Below, one piece after another: positions 1 through 12,501 of a stretch of 53,329 nt of DNA (position 1 is the stretch's first letter; each line of letters starts with the position of its first letter). The notes under the pieces were generated by a model. That model made no database searches and was not told where the DNA came from. It worked only from the letters and a program-made list of their open reading frames with translations. The stretch spans positions 1-53,329 of the forward strand of contig JABANN010000202.1 of the NCBI GenBank assembly GCA_013115125.1, given 5' to 3'. The stretch is from Perkinsus olseni. Taxonomy: Eukaryota > Perkinsozoa > Perkinsida. Both the position numbers and the translations under genes were made by a program.

Positions 1-67
<67 letters not shown>

Positions 68-68
68 G
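1..68. repeat. (TTG)n microsatellite at window start
   Basis: Uninterrupted TTG/TGT triplets fill the first 68 bases. Read on the minus strand this is (CAA)n and could encode poly-Gln or poly-Asn, but no flanking frame fixes that. The other end of the window is the same repeat, so the window boundaries probably reflect where assembly stopped. Confidence 0.97.
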
Positions 69-142
69 CTTTTTGCGCAATAATAACCTTTCAACTACAC
101 AGTCCCCTGTTTATCATCATCATCTCTATTGATATAACAATA

Positions 143-3015
143 CTACTGCTCAGTCAATCTTGCTTTATCCTCCCTTAAACGTTCAACATGCTCCTCTAAT
201 TGAACGTTCTTCCGCTCGACTTTCGCTCTTGCTAACTTCTCATTGTCCAGTAGATACTGTACATCACCTGGCGTACCAGTCCAGTACGTCTTGAAGGACG
301 CCCCAACCTGCTGCTACATCCCATCGATGCTCAGCCATGATGCATCACCAAGCTTTACCTCCTCAGTGTTGTGAACGCTACGTTCAAGAGGCTCTTCTTG
401 CTGACTTCGTGTAGAAGCACCTTGAATTGATAGATCTCTCGCCTCCTCCTCCTCCTCCTCATCCTCCTTGTTGTTGTTGTTGTTGTTGTCGTTGTTGTAA
501 ATCTAAGAATAAGTACTATTAGCAGCACTTCTATCTACCTCCGGTAGATGGGGTCGTAGTCTAAGTGATTTGGAGTTCATTCGAGTTCATCATCATCCCA
601 CAACCACCCACTCTATCATCATTCGTCCAACACTTTCCCTTTGCGCATGATGGTGATGTCATGTTCTTCTTGCAGCTGTTCTTGTTGTTCATCATCATAC
701 TATTCAACTGCCCGTGTAGTCTACGTATCTACGAAGGAAGACACAACAAGAGAGGAGGGGAAGGGTAACCCTACAAAGCATTACTTCTTCCTTTAATTCT
801 GAGTTGTCGTGTTTGAGTGACGCAATCTGGTGGTTAGCATCATGTAGGTGATCTCTCATCATATCCAATGATTGTGTTGCAACGCGGGCTCTGTCGATGC
901 ACCTATGAGGGAGCACTATTCTCTATAGCACCATCCTTATTATCGTCGTTATTACATTTCCTTTTCAGTTTGCTGTTGTGTGAGCTCTATTAGTAGAGCT
1001 TCCCCAGCATTCCTCTCCTCGATAACAGCTCTTCTCAAGTCCTCGAATGATTGATATTCACGTAATAACTTCTTCAGTCTCCCTTCCTGAGTTGTTGTTC
1101 AATACTCTTCTATCACCTATTGACTATAAGGTACCTTATGAATATTATCAGCTCGAAGAGTGTCCATCCTTCGAGACTTCTGCTCGAGTCGACTGCTCAT
1201 CTTACCCAACTAAGTAGTACTACTACAGGTGATACATGTGACTACTACTGTACACGATTACTTCCACTTCAAGTTCTCTGTTCTTATCCTGCAGTTTACT
1301 GCTTTGCCGTAGTGCCCTTCTCAACTGCGTTCTCAAATTATGTTCTTGTGTTTCCGCTGCTTTATCCACCTATCAATTATGAAGGGTAGATTCTGACCAG
1401 TCATCATCATCATGCTACACCAATTTACATTATGAGTATCCATTTCCGGAGCATCTCTTGTGGCATCCACAAACTTCTCTCTCCACACGTTAGCCTATCA
1501 CTACGCAGTACTACGCGAGAGTACTACTGAGTGTATGTACCACCTCATGTGTAATGACTCCTATACGTGATTCCAATACTTCTATTCGTCCTACCAACTC
1601 ACTCTGATGTCTCTCTAGCGCTGTCTGCTTCGACTCGGATAAAGCCCTCCTAAGGAAGGTTAATACCATCATTGCTACCCTCCCTCGATAAACATCATAT
1701 TGCCAACTCATAACGATACTGCTGCTGCTGCTGCTGCTGCTGCTGATGTTTCTTTTTCACTTCATCTCCAGCTCTTTGCTCTTGATCCTCTCCACGTGTA
1801 AATCCTTATTCAATTCTTCAACTTTTGTGCGTAGCTGCAGGAGCTCCCCCTCCGATTCCCGTAACGCGTCCAATGATCTCCCTCCACTGAGTAAGCATGT
1901 CCATCTAAGTTGTACTATCATCATTATTATCACCTCTCCTTTGCCATGCACAGCTCCCGCTCAATACTCTTCAACTTTCCCTGCTCTCTGATAACATCGG
2001 CCGATCTAGCGTCCAATCTTCTATTTAAATCATCAACCCTACTCGTGTATCATCATCATGATGATCGGTGATACATGATACTACATATCTTCCAGTTTTG
2101 CTCTGCGTAATGACTCCTTCTCAAGTCGTTGTATGAGATTGGTAAACTTAACACAGAGATATCTAGGAGCATGAACACTACGTAGTGATAGTATTAGTAT
2201 TAGTAGTACCGGATATTATCATCAGCTGTTGTTTTTGTTGCTGGTTGTGTGGGCGGCCCTTTACCTCTTGTAATCCTCGATAGACATGATCCCAATACTC
2301 GATCATCGTAACTACGGTTGCTAGACCTGATGCATGGGTGTGGTGATAATATCATCATTAATGATGACCATACCAGTAGCGAGGATCTTGAGTAGCTGTA
2401 AAGGGAAGAGGAGGACGCATGGAGGCATACGATGCTGTGAACTCATCATCATCATTCGCTCCATTCTCCTAAAACTGCAGTAGAAGGCTTGCAGTAGGAT
2501 GTTGCCGGCAAACTGACCGGTATTCTGATGTTGTTGCCAAGGTCGTGAAGATCGTAAATATGGCGTACGACAGGCGACGGCGCTCCATTATCGCGGATTT
2601 GTGGTTCATTTATCATGATGATATGTACCGAGGGCTTCCCAAGTAGCAGCTACTATGTGATATCAACACCCTTTAACTGACAACAACTAACAACACAACA
2701 CTGCTGCTGCTGCTGGTCAATGACAACACCAAGAAGAATGACACTAAAGACTATGACCATGATGATGAGGGGCAGCATTATGCACTTGTAGTAGGATCCT
2801 TAGAATGTAAGGATCCTAAGGATGTGAGGCTTACATCATCATCATTTTAAATAACTTGCCGTTCATAAGACATTGTAGCCAAAGCTTTCCGTGCTAACTT
2901 AGCTTTGTCTATGTGTATAGCCGCTTCTTCAGCAGCCTTCAATCTGCACTCTATTGCCTCGGTATGAGCCCTTATACGCTCTATACGTCTATCATGTATA
3001 CTCGACTTCTTCACC
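143..3015 (-). CDS. coiled-coil protein, multi-exon (C-terminal part)
   Basis: A run of minus-strand exons encodes charged, helix-forming peptides typical of long coiled coils, such as LARAKVERKNVQLEEHVERL near 180-250, LERHQSELVGRIEVLESRIG near 1560-1620, EGELLQLRTKVEELNKDLHV near 1800-1860 and AHTEAIECRLKAAEEAAIHI near 2900-2970. The last exon reads through LREDKARLTEQ to a TAG at 143-145, and splicing an intron at about 309-360 joins an acidic exon (poly-Glu near 440) to it in frame. The introns contain ATC/ATG triplets. I do not recognise the family: there is no motor, kinase or GRIP domain. It may be the C-terminal half of a larger gene that includes the EF-hand exons just upstream on the same strand. 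Exon edges are approximate. Confidence 0.55.
2792..2818. repeat. perfect 11-bp inverted repeat
   Basis: TAGGATCCTTA (2792-2802) and TAAGGATCCTA (2808-2818) are exact reverse complements separated by GAATG, so the RNA or DNA could fold into an 11-bp hairpin with a 5-nt loop. It lies in an intron-like, non-coding part of the coiled-coil gene. The same palindromic core TAAGGATCCTTA recurs at 34822-34833 in the copine gene. Confidence 0.8.
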
Positions 3016-3119
3016 TAAGGTAATGCACCATCGATATGGGTATTACCGCCGTTCATGATACTACTGCATCAGATATCTGAGGATTAATCGGGTCAGGCAC
3101 GTTCCCTTGACTTGTCCTA

Positions 3120-4450
3120 TAAGTTGTCTTAAATCGTTGACCATCCGATATGTAGGATGCATTACAATCTACAGGGGAGTACAATGATAGATGATAGAGT
3201 AGTAGTGATGAATAGTAGCTTACTGCCAGGGAAGGGTTCTGTTATGAATCTGGTATCAGGATACATAGTACGGGAAAACCGTGTAGGAGGAGGAGGAGGA
3301 GGAGCATGATGGTGGTAGTGGTTGTTGTTGTAGTGATGACGACGACGACGACGGGCCAGCACCTGTATGGTATTTATGACCACCGTGATGATTGAATCCC
3401 CGACGTACATCGGATATTCGACCAACAACGACTCGTCCAGTGTGTGGGGATGGGCCACCATGAATAGGTGGTGATGACGACGATGGAGGAGCACTGTTTG
3501 TCCTACCATAGTACAGACCACCACCACCATCGTCATTATCATGTACAACCTGATTTGTATTAAGTTGGGTGTAAGGCAAGAACATTATAGTTGTCGTTGC
3601 ATACTGAGCATGATTATTACCCCAACCAACTGCCTCTGCATAGAGTCCATGATAGATCCATTATCAAGTATGAAGTTTCGACTGAACTGCCCTATATCAA
3701 CCGAACCTGTGGTATAGAAATAACAATACTACTACCCATGATGAGCCTGTGAGCTGTATAACTCTTATTAATTATCATATCGACTACTAATAATACTACT
3801 ACCTAGGTTCAGTTCCCCCCCTTCCAGCACTTTAAGCATCGCCATTTGATCAGATCTATCAAGAGGCACATTATAATGTTCAACACTTGATCGAATATCC
3901 GATAATGATATATAACCGTCACCATCACGATCAAGTTTGTTGAATATCTGAAGGAAACGATTGTATTGATTGATGGTAGCAGCAGCAATGGTGAGTACAT
4001 TGACAGCCTTCAGTTTACCGCCACCACCACCACTTGGATTGTCCTTCTTCCCTAGTGCTTCATTTAACACCTCCATTGCATATCTTCCTTGCCAGTATCT
4101 TATGGTTGGGAAGGCTACAACAGGCACCACCACAAGGAGCACTAGTAATATTATTACTTATCATTATCGAGTATTTCACCCTGCGTAGAATCCTTGGATG
4201 GTCTCAAACGTCTAACTGCTCTATCATCCAAGGCATCAGGTCTGATGATGATGATGTACTCAACTATTGCTGCTCCTCCTGGTAGTGTGGCCTTTACCCA
4301 TCCATAATCATCTTATCATCCGTACATGTCTTTAAGAAGTCCTCGACGTCAACGTAGCCGTCCTTGTCAGATACCCTAACGGTTACCTCCTTGAAGTAAT
4401 GACTACTACAACTTACAGGGTTGCCACTAGAGATTCAATATCACTACGCT
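3120..4450 (-). CDS. EF-hand protein exons
   Basis: Minus-strand exons carry calcium-binding EF-hands. One loop is canonical, DRDGDGYISLSD (about 3890-3930), flanked by helices FLQIFNKL and IRSSVEHYNVPLDRSDQMAM. A second, weaker hand reads SDKDGYVDVEDFLKTC (about 4330-4375), and a third half-hand is GSVDIGQFSRNFILDNGSIM (about 3650-3710). Between about 3260 and 3590 the sequence becomes Ser, Pro, Gly and His rich (SSSSPPIHGGPSPHTG), a linker rather than a domain. The exons join through short introns of 45-60 nt. The frame continues downstream towards the coiled-coil exons, so this may be the middle of one large EF-hand and coiled-coil protein. It is not centrin or calmodulin, because the hands are widely spaced. 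Confidence 0.6.
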
Positions 4451-4499
4451 TAATACGGGGTAGTACTGGCGGATGATGATGATGATGGTCGGTATTATT

Positions 4500-6241
4500 A
4501 GACGGGGGGATGCGGTGGGGGAAAGAAGGAGAATAGTCTGCAATGTTGATGATGATAATAACAGTGCTGATGATGATGGTGATGTTGATAGTTATGATGC
4601 GTTAGTGTCATCTTACTCGTCATTCGTTTTCTCTTAGTAGTATTATTATCATGTTTTGGCTTGATAGTCTGATGTATTATATTAATAAGGTCTTCCCGCG
4701 CTATTCTCCGAGCTCCATTATTTAGTTTACGTATCCTATCACTCACCTGCATAATACTAGATATAATTACTACCATCCTTCTACCAACTGTTGATATCAT
4801 AAGAATGATAACGTACAGTACATGATGACCCATCATAACTACTCACCAGATTCATGTTCCTATCATCATCATCATACTTCGACAAGGCTCTGTGGGCTCT
4901 CATCGCCTTGGCACGTATAAACCTGATGATGATGATGATGATGATGTTAGAGTGGCATAGTGGGTAATACCCACTGGGTATGAACTCTATAATGATCATT
5001 ACTCTTTGTAATTGAGTGTTTTGAATGAACATTGATGAGGCCTATGAGGCAGTTCAACTTGTCGATTCACCAATTTATCGCATACTAATATTACCTAGTA
5101 CATGAACAGTGAGTCCATCGAAGAGGAGCACAAGCCTGGACCAGGCGTCATCATTATCGCCCCTACATCGTCTTGTTGTTGTTGTTGTTGATGATGCCCC
5201 TGATGTTTGTCTCTGAATTTATCCAATAAGAGTATTGGGTCCTCCTTACCATCAGTCAGTTCGTACAGTCTCCTGTCCTCACATTCTCTACCTGTTCTTA
5301 TCACCTGTTCTACCCTCGTCTCAGGTGTACACTTACGTTTAGCTCCCTGTGTATAAGGTGGGGTTGGTGGTCTATATTCATTCTCAATTTCTATTGTTTG
5401 CTTCATAAAATCCCGCCAATCTACTAAACCTTCATTTATCAGTCGTTTGGACTGGGTAGTGTCTGATAAGGGATACGATGATGATGAGGTGATGGTGGTG
5501 GTGGTTGTCATAGAGAGTATCTTCGTGACCTTTATTATTGAGTGATGATGATGAGAATTGTGAGGACCATAACATGTCAAGAGCTTCCTTTGATGCATGT
5601 CGAATAGCCGACAGTATAACAGTATTAAACTCATCCTTATTAACCAGGTATCTGCCACAACTCCCTCTTCATCGATATCATCAGTATTTTACGTATTACT
5701 TTCTATCCCGCTTGACGATGGCATCGAACTTACGTCCCAGAATAGGAGCTACAAGGAAGACCGAGGCATAATAATGGGGCATCATCATCCGACAGTATTG
5801 GTAATGTTCTTCTTGTCACTACCTTTCCTCGCTATATCCATGAACAATGATTTAGTGATATTACGTACATGACGTCCACGTGCCACCTGGCGGGGATTAT
5901 TAACACCCAATTCTACGTCCGGCGAGTATATCAATTCACAGAATTCATCATAGGTGATACCATCCTAAACAGCCATGCAGCCGGTGTAATAGTGGTGGTG
6001 GTGATGGTGATGGTTATACATTATTATCCTTATCAACTGCATGAATCATTAGATCAGCTTCCATCTTCGTTAACATTATACCCATCCTTTCGAATACTCT
6101 CAACTATTAAAGATGATCATGATACTCCTACGGTCCATCTCACCGGCCTACCAAATCCCTCGATCTAACCATACTATCTCTGTTCCTCGCTGCACTACGG
6201 AAGACCCTGAATAATGATCATCATCACTCTGAGTGATGCCC

Positions 6242-6286
<45 letters not shown>

Positions 6287-7757
6287 CAGTACTGTAATAG
6301 TGCTGGCCTAGCAGCGTATCTCTGCCTTGTGGCTTCGCGTACTCTAGTAGCCCTTTTGATGGCTTCTGATTTGGTTTGATGTATTGGCCTGTATGCTAAA
6401 TCAGGCAAATGGATCGGTCTTATCTAAAGCTGATGGTAATAGAAGTATAATAATACCATAGCATCCTCACTTGATAATCATTTACAGGAGTATCATCAAT
6501 AGCTTCGACCATGGTGCCATCATCTGTATCATAATCATTACCAACTGATGATGGTGACGATGCTGCTGTTGTGGTTGTGGGATCCTCAGTGTTTGTGTTA
6601 TTATTGTTTGGATATGTAGTAGCCCTCATCAATCTATCAGTTCCCTTCATACGTTTGGACACCATAGTTGAATCTTCACTATTCCACACATTCATCCCCC
6701 GACCTATCATCACACGACATCATTACAATATCCTCATAATGAGAACTACTACCTTTATGTAAAGGCAAACGATATATTTGGGATGCATCAAACCAATGTT
6801 TAGGTTGTGTATTGCTTTTCTTAGTAGTCTCATGTATAGATGGTAATGTTGTCCTTGTTGTTGGTAGTACTATCGTGGTGTTCTTATTATCCTCGTTATC
6901 TGTAGCATGTAAAGGTGGTGCATGTATTATCGGTATATTCTGAGATATCACGGCATTATGATAACTACTACTAGCCTGCTGCTGTTGCTGCTGCTAAGCA
7001 TCATCAACATCGGCTCTATCACCACCACCACCTACATTCTGATACTCCTCATATTTCGTGTCATCCTTCATTACCCGACCGATACCAAATAATGATATGT
7101 TCTAATAATAAACAAGTGTACCCGATAATGTAAAAGTTATCGTTACATTTGGGTAAGCCCCTCTTTCCGAGATATCTTTATCCTTATTATATACACTAGT
7201 AGTCATTATCAACCTACTACCCTGATCTGCTTTACACCTGTAAAAGCACCGGCACTTTATGTTACGATTGATGTGTTATTATACTACATTTCCTTTTCCT
7301 TATACGCCATCCCTGTGGCACCTGGTGTAAAGTCCTTGTGCCCAACCCCTGATATTGTTATTGGCACCTATTACTGTTGATAGTCCTATCATGTTAATGA
7401 CTATGATACTACCTGATGGTCTGTATGATAATCCATCATTCTATTAGTATAACTTCGTATTGTCATCATCTTCTTATCATTACTATAACTATTATCCCCA
7501 TAACCATTCATCATCATCAACCCCCCATTCCGGACCACTAACAGTATAATCATCAACAGTAACAATAACAAGAAGGACTCCTTACTGATATCATGAGTGG
7601 TATCTTTATTAGATACACCACTTAGATGATGACGGTCCTTCCGTTTACTATTACGCCCATATAAACCACCACCACCGTCAGTCGACATCACCACCATTAT
7701 TACTGATTCCCAAAGAGTACGTTTGTGTTCCTCCACTATGACCCGTCGATGACATCG
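4500..7757 (-). CDS. unknown low-complexity protein exons, possible N-terminal part of the EF-hand gene
   Basis: Several minus-strand segments look coding but none is recognisable. There are basic helices near 4690-4770 (IRKLNNGARRIAREDLINII) and 4840-4925 (RAKAMRAHRALSKYDDDDR), a charged stretch near 5230-5460 (LVDWRDFMKQTIEIENEYRP), and basic and Thr/Asn-rich segments near 6300-6700. Near 7550-7600 there is a hydrophobic run LLLLLLMIILLVV that could be a membrane anchor, followed by Gly, Met and Asn-rich sequence. The upstream-most segment begins close to 7740, about 100 bp from the divergent transportin start. The open frame there begins at GTG, and an ATG at about 7757 is in another frame, so the true start is unresolved. 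Introns carry long ATC/ATG triplet runs, for example at 6242-6287. Confidence 0.35.
6242..6287. repeat. (TGA)n microsatellite
   Basis: About 15 uninterrupted ATG/TGA triplets. On the minus strand this reads (CAT)n, which would be poly-His in one frame. It follows a coding-looking basic segment and is more likely an intron than a real 15-residue His tract. Confidence 0.9.
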
Positions 7758-7858
7758 CGCACGCCATTGTGATCGATATTTATACTTGTCGTTCTGTGTA
7801 TGTTAATAATTGCCTTTGGGGTTGTTGTTGTTGGTGGGGTATTACGTCATTACCATCA
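7758..7858. promoter_or_regulatory. very short divergent intergenic spacer
   Basis: About 100 bp separates the transportin start (7859, plus strand) from the first coding-looking segment of the minus-strand gene (about 7740-7757). Both 5' UTRs and both promoters would have to fit here. It contains a GTTGTTGTTG run and no TATA-like element that I can support. Confidence 0.35.
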
Positions 7859-10800
7859 ATGAGTACATCAGCAGGAGGGATTAATCCTGATATATTATCA
7901 ACATTAAGTAATGCATTAGATAATGGTAGTAGTAGTGATAATAATGTACAACAACAGGTAGTAATACACTTTAGTCGGTATTATTATCACTATCATCATT
8001 CTTCAGGTCATGCATACTCTAACTGAGTTATCTAATAATCTTGGACCAGATGTAATGTCACGATATTTGGTTATAGTATTTGCATCAAAAGACAAGGCGC
8101 ATTCACCCTATACAAGACAACGTGCTGGTCTGTTATTAAAGAATACTATACAAACCAATAAACAGGTTATAATACCATGTAATTCATGCTTGTTACAATC
8201 CGTATTTCAGATGGTTATAACATCATCAATAAAATCAGCTATCTTGGAAGCATCACGTGACAGTGATGCTGGTGTAAGATCAACAGCATCAACTCTCATT
8301 GCCACTATTGTATCTGTACATGGGGTTGGATCGTGGCCTGATTGCATGCATACGTTGGCTAATGGTCTGGCTGATTCATCGATAGATGTTGTTGATGGAT
8401 CTTTCAAAGCACTCAAGTATGTATGTGAAGATGGAGTTGAGATATATAGACAACAATTATTATCACATCAAAGGGAGGCGGTAGTAGTAGTAGCGTCTAT
8501 GCCATTAACAACAACAGCATCGTCATCGTAGTCATCGTGTAGTGATGATATTAGGCAATATCTTCCCCTTTCATCGAGTTTGCTGATAAAGATCTAATAC
8601 CTAAACTATTGGAAGTTTGTACCACTCCAGCCGCACCCGATAAGTAATAAGAACAGTACTACCAGTGCTGCTGCTGCTGCTGCTGGTGGTAGTAGTAGTA
8701 CTGCGGTTATGTATTCAGCAGGTACAGGGCGCTATCCCTTAATATATTACATTTATTTGTGTGCTCATTCCTACTCATGCCGGGTGCTACTAGATTAGAT
8801 CATCACATGGAAGCATACTTCAACTCATTGGGTGCTTTGGCCGCTGAAAGCCATAATCCTTCCGGTAACGCGATATACCCGTTTACTCTTGTCCCGATCA
8901 TACCTGATCATGTTGCTGAATCAGTTTTGAAGGAGGTCTGCATCGGTTTCGTGCATTGTGCCAATCATCAACCTGATCTATTGGAGTCCCATCTACCACA
9001 GATCATGCAGTTTATGTTGGCTACATCAAGTAGTAGTTCATTACACTAACTACCTCTATTAGCTACCTCATCAGGTCAATCATCACCAGTAGAAGTGCGT
9101 AGAGAAGCATTAGAGTTCTGGCCAGCAGTCTGTCTTAATACACAATGGTTGGCTAATATACAATCACCAGATAGTCTCAGGGTTATATTACCAACGTTAC
9201 TGGTAGTAATTATCATTATCATCACAACAACAACCATCATCATCATCATCCATTCTTAGTCCAATATGGTGTATGCTAAAGAGGACTTTGAATCAATGGA
9301 GAGTGGGTTGGTAGGGGATGATTCCCATGTACAGGACGAACCACATGATACAGCACCAATCTTCCATCAAGTAGTATTGCTCCTACCACCTACGATTCCT
9401 CCATCTTACTAATGCATCATTAATAATAGGATCGATCAACCCGTGGCGCAGGAGGAGATGGTGATAATGATGATAGTGATGATAGTGGTGATGAGGAGGA
9501 TAGAGCTGTCGGAGGGGAAGGTAACAACATCCTAATATCATGCTGCCTTGATGACACATGCTGCTGCTCATCATTATCAGCTCATGGTGGACGGGGTAAT
9601 ATGTCTACATGGGGTAATGAGTGGACAGTGAGGAAGGCTGCTGCCAATGCGTAATAACAACAGGCTCAACATCATCAACATCATCATCATCATGATCATT
9701 ACTGTTGTTATCGATCAGTCTGGATAATATAGCGAGTGCTCTGAATGACGAGATATTACCCATCCTGCTACCACTTATAGAGAAAGGCCTCACCAATACT
9801 TCAGGTATGTATCCATCTTCATGCCGTTAGTCGCCCGTCCTCTACGTGATGTTGTTAGATTGGCAACAACAAGAAGCATCCGTCTTAGCAGTAGGAGCTA
9901 TCGCACATGGTTGTGAGAGTGGTTTGGGTCGACATATGGATACATTGTTACCATTATTGATACAGGTAATAACAACAACAACGATAATGGTGGTGCCGCT
10001 CATCATCATCATCATCCTCTTGTTATTCATCAGACAACTCAATCTAATCAACCACTATTACGTTCTATTGGTTGTTGGGCATTAGGAAGGTTTGCCCGAT
10101 GGCTGGCAGCACAGCAGGATATCACTGCACTCAAATCAGCTACTACTGCAATATTACAGAGGTAATGCTGCTGTTGCTGGTCGGGGATAATACCATATAC
10201 TGTGCAGATGTGTTGACAAGAATAAACGAGTACAAGAGGCTGCGATATCAGCCTTAGCTGGGCTAATTGAGGAGAGTGGTCATCGTATTAGGGAAGATGA
10301 AGATCTTATTAATAAAATAATACAGGTTTTCAAGATAGCCATTAGATTGTAATAATAACAACAACCAATCCACTACTACTAGTAGTAGTATCATCAATAC
10401 GTACACTTGTTGTTATTATTATCAGTTACCAATATAAGAATCTACTCATACTATTGGATGCTATTGGAACTTTAGTCGGGGCTGTTGGTGCTGATGTATT
10501 ATCAAAGATACCATCAATGGGTATGGAGTTAATTCCTACCATGGTACAGAGGTTGACAATGGTAGTAGGCGACACGTAGGCTGTACGCTGTTGTTGGATG
10601 ATATTCTTATCATCATTAGGTTAATAATGATAACGATAAATGTTTAATATCTCTCCTAGAAGCATTGACACCCATACTATGGTCACCCGAACTAGCATGT
10701 AAACTAGGACAAGACGGTGTCACAATGGTGAGAATAACAACACGATGCTCCTCCTCCTCCCCCTCGTCGTTACAACATCACTCAGGTTGTTAACCGTTGT

Positions 10801-11586
10801 GGACGTATAATACAAGGTTATCTTCAATATATACAATTACCTCAGCATGATCAACAACAAAAGAGTAGCGATAGCGTTGCCCTTGAATGGCTTGTGCATG
10901 CAATACGGTAGAGTAGAGTATTCCTATCAGATGCCGTTGATGATGATACTGGAGTTGATGCTGATATCGTAGCAGCAGCATTGGACTGTCTATCTGCTGT
11001 CGCTGAGGGTTTACACGCATCACAGATATTGAGTGGTAGTATTAGCATGATCATCATCATGTAGTAGGGTGGTGATGATGTTGGTTATTTTGGTTGTTCT
11101 CAGGTGTTGTACCAATAGTTTTACGTCTTATACAATCAACAACAGTGAGATCGGTTAGTATACCATCACAAGTTACTCAACCTGTCTATGCATTATTAGG
11201 CGATTTATCGAGGTAACAACTGGTATCCCCTATTACTAATCAGGTTCAACGCCTTAGGTATTGTATGATTCTAGTAGCACCACATCTATCAATGGTATTA
11301 CCAGCCAGTATTCAGTACATGGATAATGCATCTTACAGTACATGCAATAATGCTATATGGGCTATTGGAGAGATCTGTGTCGCAATAGCTGCTAACAATG
11401 ATGTCAAAGATTTCGATATCAAACCGTAATGATGATTATGATGAGTCAGTAATGCTGCCATTGATGTATTGTTGAAGGTACGCTAATGTGATATCGAGTA
11501 AACTAACATCAATATTGGAGACTGGGCACCTACAACGACCACTGTTGATACAGAATGCTGCCATCACTTTTGGAAGACTAGCTTTG

Positions 11587-11619
<33 letters not shown>

Positions 11620-12069
11620 ATCTGGTATGATAAGGGCATTATTGTCGTGTTAGGTATGCCCCGATGAGATTGGACATAATGCATTACCATCAGCCATCCT
11701 ACCATGGTGTGTAGCGGCATCACAGATGAGGAATGATACAGAGAAGGCGCATGCTATACATGGTATATGTCTAGCATTACAGGCTAACCCATCATGTGCC
11801 ATGGCACCAGATCGACTATCTGGTATACTATCAGTAGCAGCATCATTATACCCCCCTCCACCACCATCACCAACTACGACTGATGTACATGATGCTATAC
11901 AGATGTGTCATCAATTGGTACATGGTTATAAATCAGCATTATCCAAGGATGATTGGGCTAGGTAGGATGATGATAAGAAGTGTATCACTATTGTTGGGTA
12001 TTGTTCAGGTTATGGAACAGTTTACCTAATGATACACAATATAAGTTGACATGTATTTATGCATTTTGA
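7859..12069 (+). CDS. TNPO1: transportin (importin/karyopherin beta-2)
   Basis: This is a nuclear import receptor made of HEAT repeats that carries PY-NLS cargoes through the nuclear pore and is released by Ran-GTP. Exons follow the transportin-1 order: LLLKNTIQTNKQ, SWPDCMHTLANGLADSSIDV, FKALKYVCEDG, then an acidic stretch (GGDGDNDDSDDSGDEEDRA, about 9455-9520) matching the family's acidic H8 loop. This is followed by NEWTVRKAAANALDNLAS, EASVLAVGAIAHGCESGLG, NNAIWAIGEICVAIA and PWCVAASQMRNDTEKAHAIH. The gene ends with LPNDTQYKLTCIYAF and TGA at 12067-12069. The start is the first ATG before a 33-codon exon ending at 7957, joined by a 49-nt intron (7958-8006). I count well over ten introns, many with GTA, ATC or CAA triplets. 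It is convincingly transportin rather than importin beta-1. Confidence 0.92.
11587..11653 (+). repeat. transportin intron whose 5' splice site is a (GTA)n array
   Basis: The intron starts with eleven tandem GTA units (11587-11619) and ends TTAG at 11653. Removing it joins FGRLAL to VCPDEIG, which matches the conserved transportin sequence. Every GTA unit is a potential donor, and repeat units could be gained or lost without destroying the splice site. Confidence 0.8.
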
Positions 12070-12430
12070 TGTCTTATAATCATGCTAATCATCTACCACT
12101 GGCAAGACATAGCCCCATCATCATCCTCCTCCTCATTATGGTATATCCAGTAACGTATTGACTATCACTACTATTGCATCATCATCATCATTATAATGAC
12201 TAACAACAAGTTGTAGCTTATTATTACTAATAGTAGCAGTAGCTCACATCCTACCTATAATAATAATCATCATCAGCCGTAATAGTATTATAACAACATC
12301 AACATCAACAACAGTCCTCATCAACCTTGTTGTTGTTGTTCTATAATAATCGTTCCATTACTGCCTATTACCCAATCGTTTCCTGCTATTATCAATCATT
12401 CATGCAACGCGTTGACAGTCATTAATTACT

Positions 12431-12442
12431 GGGCGAGCGCTA
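12431..12442. promoter_or_regulatory. GGGCGAGCGCTA motif, copy 1
   Basis: Exact copy of a 12-bp motif that also lies upstream of MAF1 (29831-29846) and prohibitin (42892-42907). Here it is about 60 bp upstream of the proposed start of the membrane-protein gene (12502), in the spacer after transportin. Its function is unknown; a promoter or 5' UTR element is inferred from position only. Confidence 0.4.
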
Positions 12443-12501
12443 AATGGTATGCACGAAGAAAGCATCATTATTGTCTTGTTAGTAGTCATCGCATCATCAT
12501 C